A stretch of DNA of 64,000 nt from Myxococcus xanthus (GCF_900106535.1 NZ_FNOH01000019.1:47595-111594), one strand, 5' to 3'; positions 9,304 to 17,995 are shown, numbered from the stretch's first letter. Notes: generated by a model from the sequence alone, not told the origin. Translations and numbers: made by a program.

Positions 9304-9767
9304 CGCCAGCGCTCGGCGGAGTCGGCGCTGGTACATCCTCACCGACTCCGTTGAGGCTTACTGTTCTGCTTCGTCTCAAGCGCAGTGGGGACGGATGGCA
9401 TCAACGGCTTCACCCTGGAGCCGAAGCGCTGGAACGGCGACGACTTCTTCGAGCCCCGCGGCGTCAGGGTGGTCTCCGAGCGCCTCGCCAGCCTCGTCAC
9501 AGAGTCGGTCGCTGCCTCATGCGTGCGTCCAAGCCCCCCTGGGCAGGGCGTCATCGCGAGTGAACGAGGCGCGCACGGTCATCATTCACCCCCGGGTCAA
9601 CGCTACGCGAGCGCGACTTTGTACGTAGGCAAAGCATCTGCCTGTCCGCGCGACTGTCAGGGATGCGTCGTATGACTTGGCCTGCCGTCACGTGCGAGGC
9701 ATGGACAAGCACCAACTCCGTGCTCCAGTGTGCGCGGCACCAACGCTCCTGACTCAGGGATGAAGGC
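9304..9767. other. 464-base gap with no complete gene
   Basis: Between the repeat lipoprotein and the small exported protein I find no intact gene. The one coding-like part is a fragment on the plus strand at about 9355-9510 (listed separately). The stretch from 9560 to 9767 shows no convincing reading frame, hairpin or repeat. Confidence 0.5.
9355..9510 (+). pseudogene. Possible C-terminal remnant of a protein gene
   Basis: The plus frame running through 9355-9510 reads LLFCFVSSAVGTDGING, then FTLEPKRWNGDDFFEPRG and VRVVSERLASLVTESV. This has the composition of a folded protein and resembles, from memory, the end of small myxobacterial immunity-type proteins, but it has no plausible start codon with a ribosome site and soon runs into low-quality sequence. 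I read it as a decayed fragment. It could also be a chance open frame in GC-rich DNA. Confidence 0.3.
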
Positions 9768-10052
9768 ATGAAGACGAAGCTCGCCGCGGTGACACTGGTT
9801 GCATCCCTGCTCGCGTCGTCCGCCGCGTGGGCCGCGGTGACGGTGCGCTATTACAACCGCGATTCGCGCGACCACTCGTGGTCCGTGGTGTGTAGCGGCG
9901 TGAAGACGTCGGTGACGTTCGGCAAGAGCCAGACGGCCTCCGTCACCATCCAGGGCTCCGGGCCCTGCTCCGTGAAGACGGACGCGGGAACCGTGGTCCT
10001 CAAGGGCGGTGAAGACCTGGAAATCAAGGACGGGCGCATCCTGGTGAAGTGA
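9768..10052 (+). CDS. Small exported protein of unknown function
   Basis: A 94-residue protein with a clean Sec signal peptide (KTKLAAVTLVASLLASSAAWA) leaves a mature part of about 72 residues with two cysteines (VVCSGVKT and GPCSVKT) that could pair. The mature chain is rich in alternating Thr/Val/Ser, suggesting a small beta-sandwich (TVRYYNRDSRDHSWSVVC, TASVTIQGSG, GTVVLKGGEDLEIKDG). I recognise no family. The gene stands alone between a fragment and the ammonium transporter, with its own GATGAAGGC leader. Probable location is periplasm or outside the cell. Confidence 0.7.
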   Translation: MKTKLAAVTLVASLLASSAAWAAVTVRYYNRDSRDHSWSVVCSGVKTSVTFGKSQTASVTIQGSGPCSVKTDAGTVVLKGGEDLEIKDGRILVK

Positions 10053-10080
10053 GCGCCTGCCCGCCCGACGTCCGCAGCTT

Positions 10081-10137
10081 AGGTTAAATCCGGACCAATT
10101 TAACCTACCTGAGCTCAAAATAAGACCAGTCCGGATT
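10081..10137. promoter_or_regulatory. Two interlocked inverted repeats upstream of the ammonium transporter
   Basis: AGGTTAAAT (10081-10089) pairs perfectly with ATTTAACCT (10098-10106). A second pair, AATCCGGAC (10087-10095) and GTCCGGATT (10129-10137), overlaps the first. Both lie 59-115 bases before the amtB start in an AT-rich patch. They could be operators, or alternative RNA hairpins in the leader. I see no sigma-54 (-24/-12) promoter here. Confidence 0.55.
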
Positions 10138-10195
10138 GAATCTAGCGCGAGCTCGCCACATCCTGCATTGCGTCAGTCTTCCGGGTGGAGGCGCA

Positions 10196-11587
10196 ATGAA
10201 GAAGTGGTTCGCGATGGCCCTTCTCGTGGGTGTGGGTGTGACGGGGTTGCTGGTCGAACCGGCGGCGCAGTTGAAGCAAGGGGGGCCCATCGACACCTCG
10301 GACACGGCGTGGATCCTCACAGCCACGGCGCTGGTCCTGCTGATGACGCCGGGACTGTCCTTCTTCTACGGCGGCATGGTGCGGCTGAAGAACGTGGTGT
10401 CCACGCTGCTGCAGAGCTTCATCGCCATGGCGGTCATCAGCCTGATCTGGGTGGTGGTGGGCTTCAGCCTGTGCTTCGGCGACAGCTTCCATGGGCTCAT
10501 CGGCGACCCGCGAACCTTCTTCATGTTCAGCGGCGTGGGCGGTGAGACGCACCCGGACCTGGCACCCACCATCCCCTTGATGCTGTTCGCGCTGTTCCAG
10601 CTCAAGTTCGCCATCATCACCCCGGCGCTCATCACCGGCGCGTTCGCGGAGCGCGTGCGCTTCAAGGCGTACGTGCTCTTCATGGTGCTCTTCACGCTCG
10701 TCATCTACGCGCCGCTGGCGCACTGGACGTGGCACCCGGAGGGCTTCCTCCGTCAGTGGGGCGTGCTCGACTTCGCGGGCGGCACGGTGGTGCACATGTC
10801 CGCGGGCTTCGCGGCGCTGGCTGGCGCGCTGGTGCTGGGCCGCCGCAAGGTGCACGTGGAGAACACGACGCACGCGCCCGCCAACATCCCCTTCGTGATG
10901 CTGGGCACGGGCATGCTGTGGTTCGGCTGGTTCGGCTTCAACGCGGGCTCGGCGATGTCGGCCTCGTCGCTGGCCACGCTGGCCTTCGCCACCACCAACA
11001 CGGCGTCCGCGGCGGCGATGCTGGGATGGATTGCCTTCGACTGGCTGCGCGGCCGCAAGCCCAGCGCCATGGGCGCGTGCATCGGCGCGGTGGTGGGCCT
11101 GGTCGCGGTGACGCCCGCGGCCGGCTTCATCACCGTGGGGCAGAGCATCTTCGTGGGTCTGGTCGCCAGCTTCGTGAGCAACGCGGCGGTGCACTTCAAG
11201 AACCGCACCCCCGTTGATGACACGCTGGACGTCTTCCCCTGCCACGGACTGGGCGGCGTGGTGGGCATGGTGCTGACGGGCGTGCTGGCCAAGGACGTGG
11301 GCCTCATCCACGGCGAGACGCGCACCTTCATGATGCACATGCTGGCGCTGGTGCTGGTGTCGGTGTTCTCCTTCGCCGGCTCGTTCCTGCTCTACAAGTT
11401 GGTGGACCGCATCGTCCCGCTGCGCGTCACCCGCGAGCACGAGGAAGAAGGCCTGGACCTGAGCCAGCACGGCGAGACGGTGGGCGAGTCCATCATCGCG
11501 GCCGCGCCACAGCCCGCGCTCACCGCGACGACGGCGGTCGCCACCGAGCCAGCGCCGGACGCATCCCGCCTGCCTCAGCCAGCCTGA
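10196..11587 (+). CDS. amtB: Ammonium transporter, Amt/MEP/Rh family
   Basis: The product is about 463 residues with a signal-like first helix and then the eleven membrane helices of the Amt family. Recognisable parts include DTAWILTATALVLLMTPGLSFFYGG-type helix 1 (residues about 30-54), LITGAFAERVRFKAY, DFAGGTVVHMSAGFAALAGA with the conserved pore His, and the second pore His in DVFPCHGLGGVVG. It conducts ammonium/ammonia across the inner membrane. The start at ATG 10196 follows GGTGGAGGCGCA. A PII gene (glnK) usually adjoins amtB, but none does here. Two nested inverted repeats upstream may control it. The C-terminal tail (about 50 residues, Ala/Pro/Thr-rich) is longer than usual. Confidence 0.92.
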   Translation: MKKWFAMALLVGVGVTGLLVEPAAQLKQGGPIDTSDTAWILTATALVLLMTPGLSFFYGGMVRLKNVVSTLLQSFIAMAVISLIWVVVGFSLCFGDSFHGLIGDPRTFFMFSGVGGETHPDLAPTIPLMLFALFQLKFAIITPALITGAFAERVRFKAYVLFMVLFTLVIYAPLAHWTWHPEGFLRQWGVLDFAGGTVVHMSAGFAALAGALVLGRRKVHVENTTHAPANIPFVMLGTGMLWFGWFGFNAGSAMSASSLATLAFATTNTASAAAMLGWIAFDWLRGRKPSAMGACIGAVVGLVAVTPAAGFITVGQSIFVGLVASFVSNAAVHFKNRTPVDDTLDVFPCHGLGGVVGMVLTGVLAKDVGLIHGETRTFMMHMLALVLVSVFSFAGSFLLYKLVDRIVPLRVTREHEEEGLDLSQHGETVGESIIAAAPQPALTATTAVATEPAPDASRLPQPA

Positions 11588-11612
11588 ACGACACCGAAGT
11601 CCTGTGTCGCGT

Positions 11613-11640
11613 GCCGCCGCTCGGAGTCCCGGGCGGCGGC
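11613..11640. terminator. Hairpin between convergent amtB and acetyltransferase genes
   Basis: GCCGCCGC (11613-11620) pairs with GCGGCGGC (11633-11640) across a 12-base loop. It lies between two convergent genes and could end both transcripts; no T run follows. Confidence 0.45.
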
Positions 11641-11662
11641 CCCGTTCGAAGCCTGAGCAGCC

Positions 11663-12346
11663 TCAGCTGCTCTTCTTCCTCGCCGCGGGCGCGCGCCCCT
11701 TGCGTGCCGCGGCCCGGGTGGGCGCGGTTTCCGGCATGGGGCCCGTCGAGGGCGTCCCCGTCTCCACGGTGGGCTTCTGCCGGCGCTTCAACCGGCGCGG
11801 CGGCAGCAGGTCCGGTTCGCCGGGCACCTTCTGCGCCATGAAGATGGCGGCATCCAGCTTGTAGAAGCTCCGCGTCCGGTACCACGTCAGGGCGGACTCG
11901 TTGTTCTCCGCCACCTCCAGGACCAGGTGCGTACAGCCCCGCGTCCGGGCCAGGTGCTGGAGCTGATCCAACATGAAGCTGCCCACGCCCCGCCCCTGGT
12001 AGTCCGGGTGCACCGCCAGCTCCTCCACAAAGAGCGGCCGCATGCCCCGCTTCTCGAACCAGCGGGGGTTCACCCAGTTGTCGTCCCCGGTGGCCTCGAA
12101 GGCGCACTCCGAGTAACCGACGATGCTGCCGTCCACCTCATAGAGGAGCTGTTCGATCCACTCCGAGGTGTAGACCTCCAGGAATCGCCGCTTGGAGCGA
12201 GGCCGCTGGTATTCCACCGTCTCCCGGTTCACGTCCCGGAAGACGAGCTTGAGGAACTCCCAGGTCCGGTTCAGGTCCCGCCTGTGGATGCGGCGCACTC
12301 GGACTTCGAGTGAGTCCGGGGGTTTGGGAGTCTTGGCCTTCGGCAT
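11663..12346 (-). CDS. GNAT family N-acetyltransferase
   Basis: The 227-residue protein carries a GNAT fold, with motif A at FVEELAVHPDYQGRGVGSFML (residues about 106-126; Q/RxxGxG/A acetyl-CoA loop QGRGVG) and motif B at NESALTWYRTRSFYKLD. It transfers an acetyl group from acetyl-CoA to an unknown amine. The last 50 residues are a basic, Pro/Ala-rich tail (ARKGRAPAARKKS) that is not part of the fold. AAGGAGG eight bases before the ATG supports the start. It is divergent from the Ser/Thr kinase gene. Substrate unknown. Confidence 0.82.
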   Translation of the reverse strand: MPKAKTPKPPDSLEVRVRRIHRRDLNRTWEFLKLVFRDVNRETVEYQRPRSKRRFLEVYTSEWIEQLLYEVDGSIVGYSECAFEATGDDNWVNPRWFEKRGMRPLFVEELAVHPDYQGRGVGSFMLDQLQHLARTRGCTHLVLEVAENNESALTWYRTRSFYKLDAAIFMAQKVPGEPDLLPPRRLKRRQKPTVETGTPSTGPMPETAPTRAAARKGRAPAARKKSS

Positions 12347-12508
12347 ACGCCCGCCTCCTTAGCAGGCTGCCGGTGGGACGCACAGTCTCGTCGCGTGCTA
12401 CGACCCGGCTGGGTGTACTGCGACATCAGGAGGGTTGCCTCATGGGGGGGTGGGAGGATGGAATGGGCGAAGTTTCCCCGGAATGCCCTGCCTGAGAGTC
12501 CCAGCCCC

Positions 12509-14524
12509 ATGACCCTACCCGCTGACGGTGACCTCCGCATTGATGAGGTCCTGCGGAATACGTACAGGATTGTCTCCCTACTGGGACGGGGAGGAATGGG
12601 CTCGGTGTACCTGGCCCAACACCTGCGGCTTCCCGGCAAGCAGGTCGCGGTCAAGGTGCTGCGTGGCGGCGACCACCTGACGCCCGAAATCTTCGCGCGC
12701 TTCCGCCGGGAGGCGGAGATTGCCTCGCGGCTGGGCCACCCCAACATCGTCGAGGTGCTCGACTACGACACCCTGGAGAACGGCAACCCGTTCCTGGTGC
12801 TGGAGTACCTGCGCGGTGAGAGCCTCCAGGAGCGCCTGGCGCGCGGACGCCTGCCCATGGAGGACGTGGTCTCCTTCACCCGGCAGATGGGCTCGGCGCT
12901 CCAGGCGGCGCACGGCGCGGGCGTCATCCACCGCGACCTCAAGCCAGCCAACGTGTTCCTGGTGCCCACCGACTCCGGTGGCGTGGTGGGCGAGCGCGTG
13001 AAGCTGCTCGACTTCGGCATCTCCAAGGTCCTCAGCTCCACGACGGTGCAGACGCAGGAGGCGACCATCATCGGGACGCCTCAGTACATGTCACCGGAGC
13101 AGGCCCAGGGGAAGAACCGGGACATCGACGCGCGCACGGATGTCTTCGCGCTGGGGTGCATCGTCTACGAGATGATGGCCGGCAAACCCGTGTTCGGCTC
13201 AGGCAGCCTCGCCCAGATGATCTTCCGCGTCGTCTATGAGCCGCCCGAACCGCTGGCCCCGCTCTGTCCCGAGGCCACGCCGGAGGCCATCTCCGCGGTG
13301 ATGCGCGCGCTCGCCAAGGGCGTGGACGAGCGCTACCCGGACGTCTCCTCCTTCATCGAGGACTTGACGGGCACGCCGCTGCACTCGCTGTCCACCACGG
13401 CGGGCAATCAGCCCGCCCCGCGCCCCCAGGCCCCGGCGTCCGGAATCGCGCTGCCCTCCACGGACCCGGCCTCACTCTCCGCCACCGTCCCGCCCGGAAG
13501 CCTGAAGGTGGCACCGGACACGGGCCGCGAGGGCTTCGATTCCACGATGGCGCCCGGCACCGGCCAGCAGGGCTTCAGTCCATCCACCACGGGGCAGATG
13601 GGCGTGGCGCAGGCGCAGGGCTTCAGTCCATCCGCCACGGGGCAGATGGGCGTGGCGCAGTTGTCCGCCGCATCGCTCATCGACCCGCCTGGCCTGGAGC
13701 CCACGCTCATCTCAAAGCAGCTTCCGGCCATTCCCGTGCCGGAACGCCCCGCTCAGCACCACACGGCCGTGAGCGTTCCCGTGCCCATCCCGGGCGCCGC
13801 CGAGGCCGATGCCGCCGCCGCGCTGGTGTCCGCTCCGTCCACGCCGGTCTCGCCGCCCCCTGCGGCAAAGGGGCGCGGTGCATTCATCGGCGCCACCGCG
13901 GCGGTCCTGCTGGCATCCAGCGTGGGACTCGTCTGGTGGATGAAGGGTGGGACCTCCGGCACGGGCTCGCCCACGACGCCCGTGGCAGACGCCCGCGCGC
14001 CCCAGGACGCGCGGCAGGCCAACGGTGCGCAGCAGACCAACGGCCAGCAGGCCAACGGCACGCAGGCAAACGGCACGCAGGCAAACGGCACGCAGCAGAC
14101 AAACGGCACTGAGCAGGCCAACGGCACTGAGCAGGCCAACGGCACTGAGCAGGCCAACGGCACGCAGACTCCGCCGGACACAGAGAACCCGCAGCAGGTG
14201 GTGGTGGCCACTGTCACCCCGCCCGACAAGCCGACCTCTCGCCCGGTGACGCGTCCCGAGCCCAAGGAAGAACTTCCCGAGCAGGTCCGCAAGCTGTTGA
14301 AGGAAGGAGAAAGCGCGTTGGCCTCGGGTGACGCCAGCCGAGCCATCGCGCTGGCACGCAGCAGCCAGCGCACGAAGCGCTCCATCGCGGCGTATTCGCT
14401 GCTCACCCGCGCATACTGCCAGCAGAAGGACCTGGGCGGTGCGGTCAGCGAGTGGCCCAAGGTCGCGTCAGCGGAGCGTGCCAAGGTCAAGAAGTTCTGC
14501 CAGAAGCACGACATCGAGCTCTGA
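12509..14524 (+). CDS. Membrane-anchored Ser/Thr protein kinase (PknB-type)
   Basis: From ATG 12509 the protein has 671 residues. The N-terminal kinase domain (about 16-285) has the glycine loop LLGRGGMGSVYLAQH, the invariant Lys in VAVKVLRGG, the catalytic loop VIHRDLKPANV (Asp near residue 143), DFG in LLDFGISK and APE-like MSPEQAQG, so it should be active. A long Pro/Thr/Gln linker with duplicated segments follows, then one membrane helix at about 457-478 (AFIGATAAVLLASSVGLVWWM), an NGT/NGQ repeat stretch, and a C-terminal part of about 90 residues with TPR-like features (EGESALASGDASRAIALARSS). Upstream in-frame ATGs at 12395 and 12458 would only add non-conserved sequence. Two exported proteins follow and may be linked. 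Confidence 0.88.
   Translation: MTLPADGDLRIDEVLRNTYRIVSLLGRGGMGSVYLAQHLRLPGKQVAVKVLRGGDHLTPEIFARFRREAEIASRLGHPNIVEVLDYDTLENGNPFLVLEYLRGESLQERLARGRLPMEDVVSFTRQMGSALQAAHGAGVIHRDLKPANVFLVPTDSGGVVGERVKLLDFGISKVLSSTTVQTQEATIIGTPQYMSPEQAQGKNRDIDARTDVFALGCIVYEMMAGKPVFGSGSLAQMIFRVVYEPPEPLAPLCPEATPEAISAVMRALAKGVDERYPDVSSFIEDLTGTPLHSLSTTAGNQPAPRPQAPASGIALPSTDPASLSATVPPGSLKVAPDTGREGFDSTMAPGTGQQGFSPSTTGQMGVAQAQGFSPSATGQMGVAQLSAASLIDPPGLEPTLISKQLPAIPVPERPAQHHTAVSVPVPIPGAAEADAAAALVSAPSTPVSPPPAAKGRGAFIGATAAVLLASSVGLVWWMKGGTSGTGSPTTPVADARAPQDARQANGAQQTNGQQANGTQANGTQANGTQQTNGTEQANGTEQANGTEQANGTQTPPDTENPQQVVVATVTPPDKPTSRPVTRPEPKEELPEQVRKLLKEGESALASGDASRAIALARSSQRTKRSIAAYSLLTRAYCQQKDLGGAVSEWPKVASAERAKVKKFCQKHDIEL
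13571..13660 (+). repeat. Duplicated 42-bp segment in the kinase linker
   Basis: Copies at 13571-13612 and 13619-13660, nearly identical, encode GFSPS(T/A)TGQMGVAQ twice. This in-frame duplication lies in the disordered linker between the kinase domain and the membrane helix. Confidence 0.8.
14015..14168 (+). repeat. NGT/NGQ tandem repeats in the kinase extracytoplasmic part
   Basis: About 150 bases encode repeated Gln-Ala-Asn-Gly-Thr units. Three 18-bp copies at 14105-14158 (ggcactgagcaggccaac) are identical. Placed just after the membrane helix, they form a flexible, length-variable spacer outside the membrane. Confidence 0.85.
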
Positions 14525-14555
14525 AACAGCGGGCCATCCGGGTTGGGGGGCCCTC

Positions 14556-15389
14556 ATGCAACACGAGGTGATTCGCTTGAGAAACATGGTCGCAGTGATT
14601 GTCACGGCAGTCGCGCTGGGGGCGTCGCAGGCCCTGGCCGCCGCGCCGGTGGAAGCTGGCAAGGTGTACTCCGGTACGGAGGGCGAAGAGGTGGCCGTGG
14701 TGCCGCTCACGCCCCGTTCCGACAAGAAGTTCATCCTGCGCGTGAAGGGCACGGGCTCGGAGTTCGACGGCCTGGTGTTCCCCTACGAGCAGAACGACTG
14801 GAGCACCCGCAGCACCGAGCAGTTCAACTACAGCACCCAGTGGCACGGCCGGAAGTACACGGCCCTGCACGTACGCGACACGAAGTACGAGCTCTACGTG
14901 CCCGGCCGCCAGCGCCCCATCCGCCTGGCCTATGACGAGAAGAAGACCGCCGCGCTGAAGCCGGAGGAGGTCTACGCGCTGCACCAGAAGCAGATGAAGG
15001 ACGGCACCCTGGCGAAGCTGATGGCCTTCGACCGCAAGGGCGAGGAGTCCGGCCACAACAAGGAATTTGCCGCCACCCTCCAGGAGATGAACAACGCGTG
15101 TGGCACGTCCGTGGCCGCCCGCATCGACTGGAGCAGCATCAACGAGGACCAGCTCAAGGAGCTGAGCATCTCCAGCTTCTGTGGCACCCCGCTGACCAGC
15201 CTCAAGGAGCTGTGCACCGCGTCCGCCATCGCGAAGCAGACCATCCAGGAGAAGGTGAAGCAGGTCAGCTGCCGCTTCGGCTCCGCGTTGGAACCCAAGA
15301 TTGAAGCGGACCGCGTCATCTGGACGACCTCCCGCGACGCCTCCAATCAGGACAAGTTCGCCACCAAGTACTTCAAGCAGAACCTGTAG
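14556..15389 (+). CDS. Exported protein of unknown function, downstream of the kinase
   Basis: The 277-residue product has a signal peptide (NMVAVIVTAVALGASQALAAA) and a mature part with several aromatic-rich strands (YSTQWHGRKYTALHVRDTKYELYVPG), so a beta-rich periplasmic or secreted domain is likely. Four cysteines in the C-terminal half (NNACGTS, SSFCGTP, KELCTAS, QVSCRFG) could form two disulfides. I recognise no family. The start at ATG 14556 is 31 bases after the kinase stop; TTG 14577 and ATG 14586 are alternatives that would shorten the n-region. The next gene also encodes an exported protein 14 bases later, so the three genes look like an operon. Confidence 0.65.
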   Translation: MQHEVIRLRNMVAVIVTAVALGASQALAAAPVEAGKVYSGTEGEEVAVVPLTPRSDKKFILRVKGTGSEFDGLVFPYEQNDWSTRSTEQFNYSTQWHGRKYTALHVRDTKYELYVPGRQRPIRLAYDEKKTAALKPEEVYALHQKQMKDGTLAKLMAFDRKGEESGHNKEFAATLQEMNNACGTSVAARIDWSSINEDQLKELSISSFCGTPLTSLKELCTASAIAKQTIQEKVKQVSCRFGSALEPKIEADRVIWTTSRDASNQDKFATKYFKQNL

Positions 15390-15403
15390 TCGGAGCCTTC
15401 ACG

Positions 15404-16228
15404 ATGCGATTCCAGCGTTTCGCCTTCGCGGCGATGTCTTTCGCGTGTACCGCCGCCATGGCGGCCGAGCCCATCCAGCCCCCCTGGGGCAAGGAGTCCA
15501 ACCTCGGCGAGAAGATGATGTTGGAGGCCACGTCGGTGTGCACCGACGGCAAGGGCCACTTCGTGGCGCTCACGCCCGACGACGAGGACACCAACGCCGT
15601 CCTCTACTACGGCGATGAGAAGCAGTTCGTCCAGGTGCCTCGCCCCGGCCCCTACACGTCGGCCACGTCCTTCCTGGACCCGCGCTTCTTCAACAAGGGC
15701 GCGAACCCCAACTTCCGCGGCATCGACTGGCGGGTGATGTCGAGCGTGGAGATTGACCGCAAGGAGCGCACCTGCTCCCTGACCTGCGGTGAGAAGAAGA
15801 TTCCTCTCACCATGCTGGACGGTGAGCCGGCCGCGGAGCTGCTGCGCAAGGCCGCCTTCCAGCCCAACCCGCAGAAGTTCGTGCCCTACGCGCTACTGCG
15901 TGACACCAAGGGCGCCTACTACTTCGTGGACCGTGGCTTCCACGAGGCGGAGAAGAAGAACTACCGCGTCTTCATCGGGCCGCGCGGCAACCTGAAGGCT
16001 CAGAAGATGACCAACGTCATCTCCGACTCCGAAGGTGAAATCTTCTCCACCAAGCGCGGTGACCTCCGCCTGCTGCTCGACAAGGCGAAGCCCGCCATGT
16101 GGATTGAAAACACCAAGCGCCGCCTGGAGCTGCGCCAGGTGCCCGTGGATGAGAACCTGCCGCTCATCTACAACGAGCTCGGTGTGTACGAAGGCGCCCG
16201 CCTGGGCACGCCCTGCGACGACCAGTAG
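15404..16228 (+). CDS. Exported protein of unknown function
   Basis: A 274-residue protein with a signal peptide (FQRFAFAAMSFACTAAMAAE). Cysteines cluster as SVCTDG and CSLTCGEKK. The middle reads like a beta-sheet protein (KGHFVALTPDDEDTNAVLYYG, KGAYYFVDRG, NYRVFIGPRGNLKAQKM). No catalytic motif or family is recognised. It begins 14 bases after the previous exported protein and ends before a hairpin at 16244-16284, so it is probably the last gene of the kinase operon. A role as a substrate or partner of the kinase's extracytoplasmic domain is only guesswork from position. Confidence 0.65.
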   Translation: MRFQRFAFAAMSFACTAAMAAEPIQPPWGKESNLGEKMMLEATSVCTDGKGHFVALTPDDEDTNAVLYYGDEKQFVQVPRPGPYTSATSFLDPRFFNKGANPNFRGIDWRVMSSVEIDRKERTCSLTCGEKKIPLTMLDGEPAAELLRKAAFQPNPQKFVPYALLRDTKGAYYFVDRGFHEAEKKNYRVFIGPRGNLKAQKMTNVISDSEGEIFSTKRGDLRLLLDKAKPAMWIENTKRRLELRQVPVDENLPLIYNELGVYEGARLGTPCDDQ

Positions 16229-16243
16229 CCGTCCGTCAGCACG

Positions 16244-16284
16244 AGGGCCGGGAGCCGGCGTCCCACGGACGTCTTCCCGGCCCT
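16244..16284 (+). terminator. Hairpin after the kinase operon
   Basis: AGGGCCGGGA (16244-16253) pairs perfectly with TCCCGGCCCT (16275-16284), 15 bases after the stop of the last exported-protein gene. The loop is 21 bases and there is no strong T run. Confidence 0.55.
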
Positions 16285-16579
16285 TCGTGTCTTTGGCGTC
16301 AGCAGCTCACGGACGCGGCAGCGACGCCTTCAACTGCGCCACGCTCGCCTTCGGCTCCCGCAGCGCGCCGTCGCTTGAGCCCGCCACTTCGACGCAGCGG
16401 GCCAGACAACGCACCGCGTCTAGCGCATCACACGCGCACGGCACTGAGGACTCTCGCCTGGAGTGCGAGCAACCCGCGCTCGTTGGACTTCCAATGACGT
16501 TCATCCGTCCACGCGGTGACATGCGCTTCGGCGGAGGGACACTGGGACGGAACTGGAAACGTGGCATGTTGCGCTCGCC
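16285..16579. other. Leader region of the serine dehydratase gene
   Basis: About 295 bases without a confident gene. A minus-strand frame at 16307-16504 (65 codons, start MNVIGSPTS) has GC-rich third positions but no ribosome site or family, so I do not call it. No hairpin or repeat beyond the terminator stands out. Confidence 0.4.
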
Positions 16580-17995
16580 ATGGCCGTCAGCGTCTTCGAC
16601 CTCTTCAAGATTGGAATCGGACCCTCCAGCTCGCACACCGTCGGGCCCATGCGAGCGGCGCGCATGTTCGCCCGGAAGCTGGCGGACACGGGCGTGCTGG
16701 AGCGGCTCACCCGGCTCAAGGTGGAGCTGTTCGGCTCGCTGGGCGCGACGGGCAAGGGCCACGGCAGCGACAAGGCCGTGGTGCTGGGCCTGATGGGCGA
16801 GACACCGGAGGCCGTGGACGTGGAGGCCGTGCCCGCCATCATTTCCCGCTGGCGCGCGGAAGGCCGCGTGGCGCTGCTCGGTCAGCGCGAGGTGACGTTC
16901 CGAGACGGCGAGCACCTGGTCATGCACCGCCGCCGCTCGCTGCCCTTCCATCCCAACGGCATGCGCTTCACCGCCTCCGGCGCGGACGGCGCGGAGCTGG
17001 CATCGACCGCCTACTACTCCGTGGGTGGCGGCTTCATCGTCGACGAGTCCGCCGCCGCGGCGGGCAAGGACCCGCTGAGCAAGGACACCACGCCGCTGCC
17101 CTTCCCTTTCCACTCCGCCGCCGAGCTGCTGGCCCACTGCGAGCGCGAGCGCATGAGCTTCAGCTCGCTCATGCTCGCCAACGAGAAGACCTGGCGCGAC
17201 GAGGCGGAGATTCGCGCCGGGCTGCTGCGCGTCTGGGACGTGATGCAGGCCTGCGTGCGCCGTGGCTGCACCAGCGGCGGCATCCTCCCCGGTGGCCTCA
17301 AGGTGGAGCGCCGCGCCGCGGGCATGTACCAGAAGCTCATCAGCCGTCCCGAGGCCGGCCTCACCAACCCGCTCACCGTGCTGGACTGGGTGAACCTCTA
17401 CGCCCTGGCCGTCAACGAGGAGAACGCGGCGGGAGGCCGCGTCGTCACCGCGCCCACCAACGGCGCCGCGGGCATCATCCCCGCCGTCCTGCACTACTAC
17501 TGGCGCTTCGTGCCCGGCGCGAACGAGGACGGCGTGGTGCGCTTCCTGCTCACCGCCGGTGCCATTGGCGTGCTCTACAAGGAGAACGCCTCCATCAGCG
17601 GCGCGGAGGTGGGCTGCCAGGGTGAAGTCGGCAGCGCCTGCTCCATGGCCGCGGGGGCGCTCACGGAGGTCATGGGGGGCACGCCGCTCCAGGTGGAGAA
17701 CGCGGCGGAGATCGCCATGGAGCACAACCTGGGCCTCACCTGCGACCCCATTGGCGGACTGGTGCAGGTGCCGTGCATCGAGCGCAACGCCATGGCCTCC
17801 GTGAAGGCCATCAACGCCACGCGCATGGCCCTCCACGGCGACGGGCGCCACTTCGTCAGCCTGGACAAGGTCATCCGGACGATGCGCGACACCGGCCGCG
17901 ACATGAAGGACAAGTACAAGGAGACGGCGCGAGGGGGGCTGGCCGCCAACGTGCTGGAGGTGGCCAACCTGAGCGTGGGCCTTCCCGAATGCTGA
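16580..17995 (+). CDS. sdaA: L-serine ammonia-lyase (single-chain, iron-sulfur type)
   Basis: The 471-residue enzyme turns L-serine into pyruvate and ammonia in the cytoplasm. It starts with the beta-domain signature FKIGIGPSSSHTVGPMRAA and ends with the alpha-domain motifs NGAAGIIPAVLHYY, GEVGSACSMAAGAL and LTCDPIGGLVQVPCIERNAM; these cysteines match those that hold the oxygen-labile [4Fe-4S] cluster. Length and domain order match the fused SdaA/TdcG type. Amino acids are the main carbon source of myxobacteria, so a serine catabolic enzyme fits. No operon partner: the next gene starts 123 bases later and is unrelated. Confidence 0.93.
   Translation: MAVSVFDLFKIGIGPSSSHTVGPMRAARMFARKLADTGVLERLTRLKVELFGSLGATGKGHGSDKAVVLGLMGETPEAVDVEAVPAIISRWRAEGRVALLGQREVTFRDGEHLVMHRRRSLPFHPNGMRFTASGADGAELASTAYYSVGGGFIVDESAAAAGKDPLSKDTTPLPFPFHSAAELLAHCERERMSFSSLMLANEKTWRDEAEIRAGLLRVWDVMQACVRRGCTSGGILPGGLKVERRAAGMYQKLISRPEAGLTNPLTVLDWVNLYALAVNEENAAGGRVVTAPTNGAAGIIPAVLHYYWRFVPGANEDGVVRFLLTAGAIGVLYKENASISGAEVGCQGEVGSACSMAAGALTEVMGGTPLQVENAAEIAMEHNLGLTCDPIGGLVQVPCIERNAMASVKAINATRMALHGDGRHFVSLDKVIRTMRDTGRDMKDKYKETARGGLAANVLEVANLSVGLPEC

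Noticed and set aside
13571..14168. Repeat clusters in the kinase gene as a CRISPR array
   Set aside because: Repeats are in frame, 18-48 bp and directly joined, with no unique spacers or cas genes.
16307..16504. 65-codon frame upstream of sdaA
   Set aside because: Third-position GC is high, but there is no ribosome site, no family, and the region also reads open on other frames.
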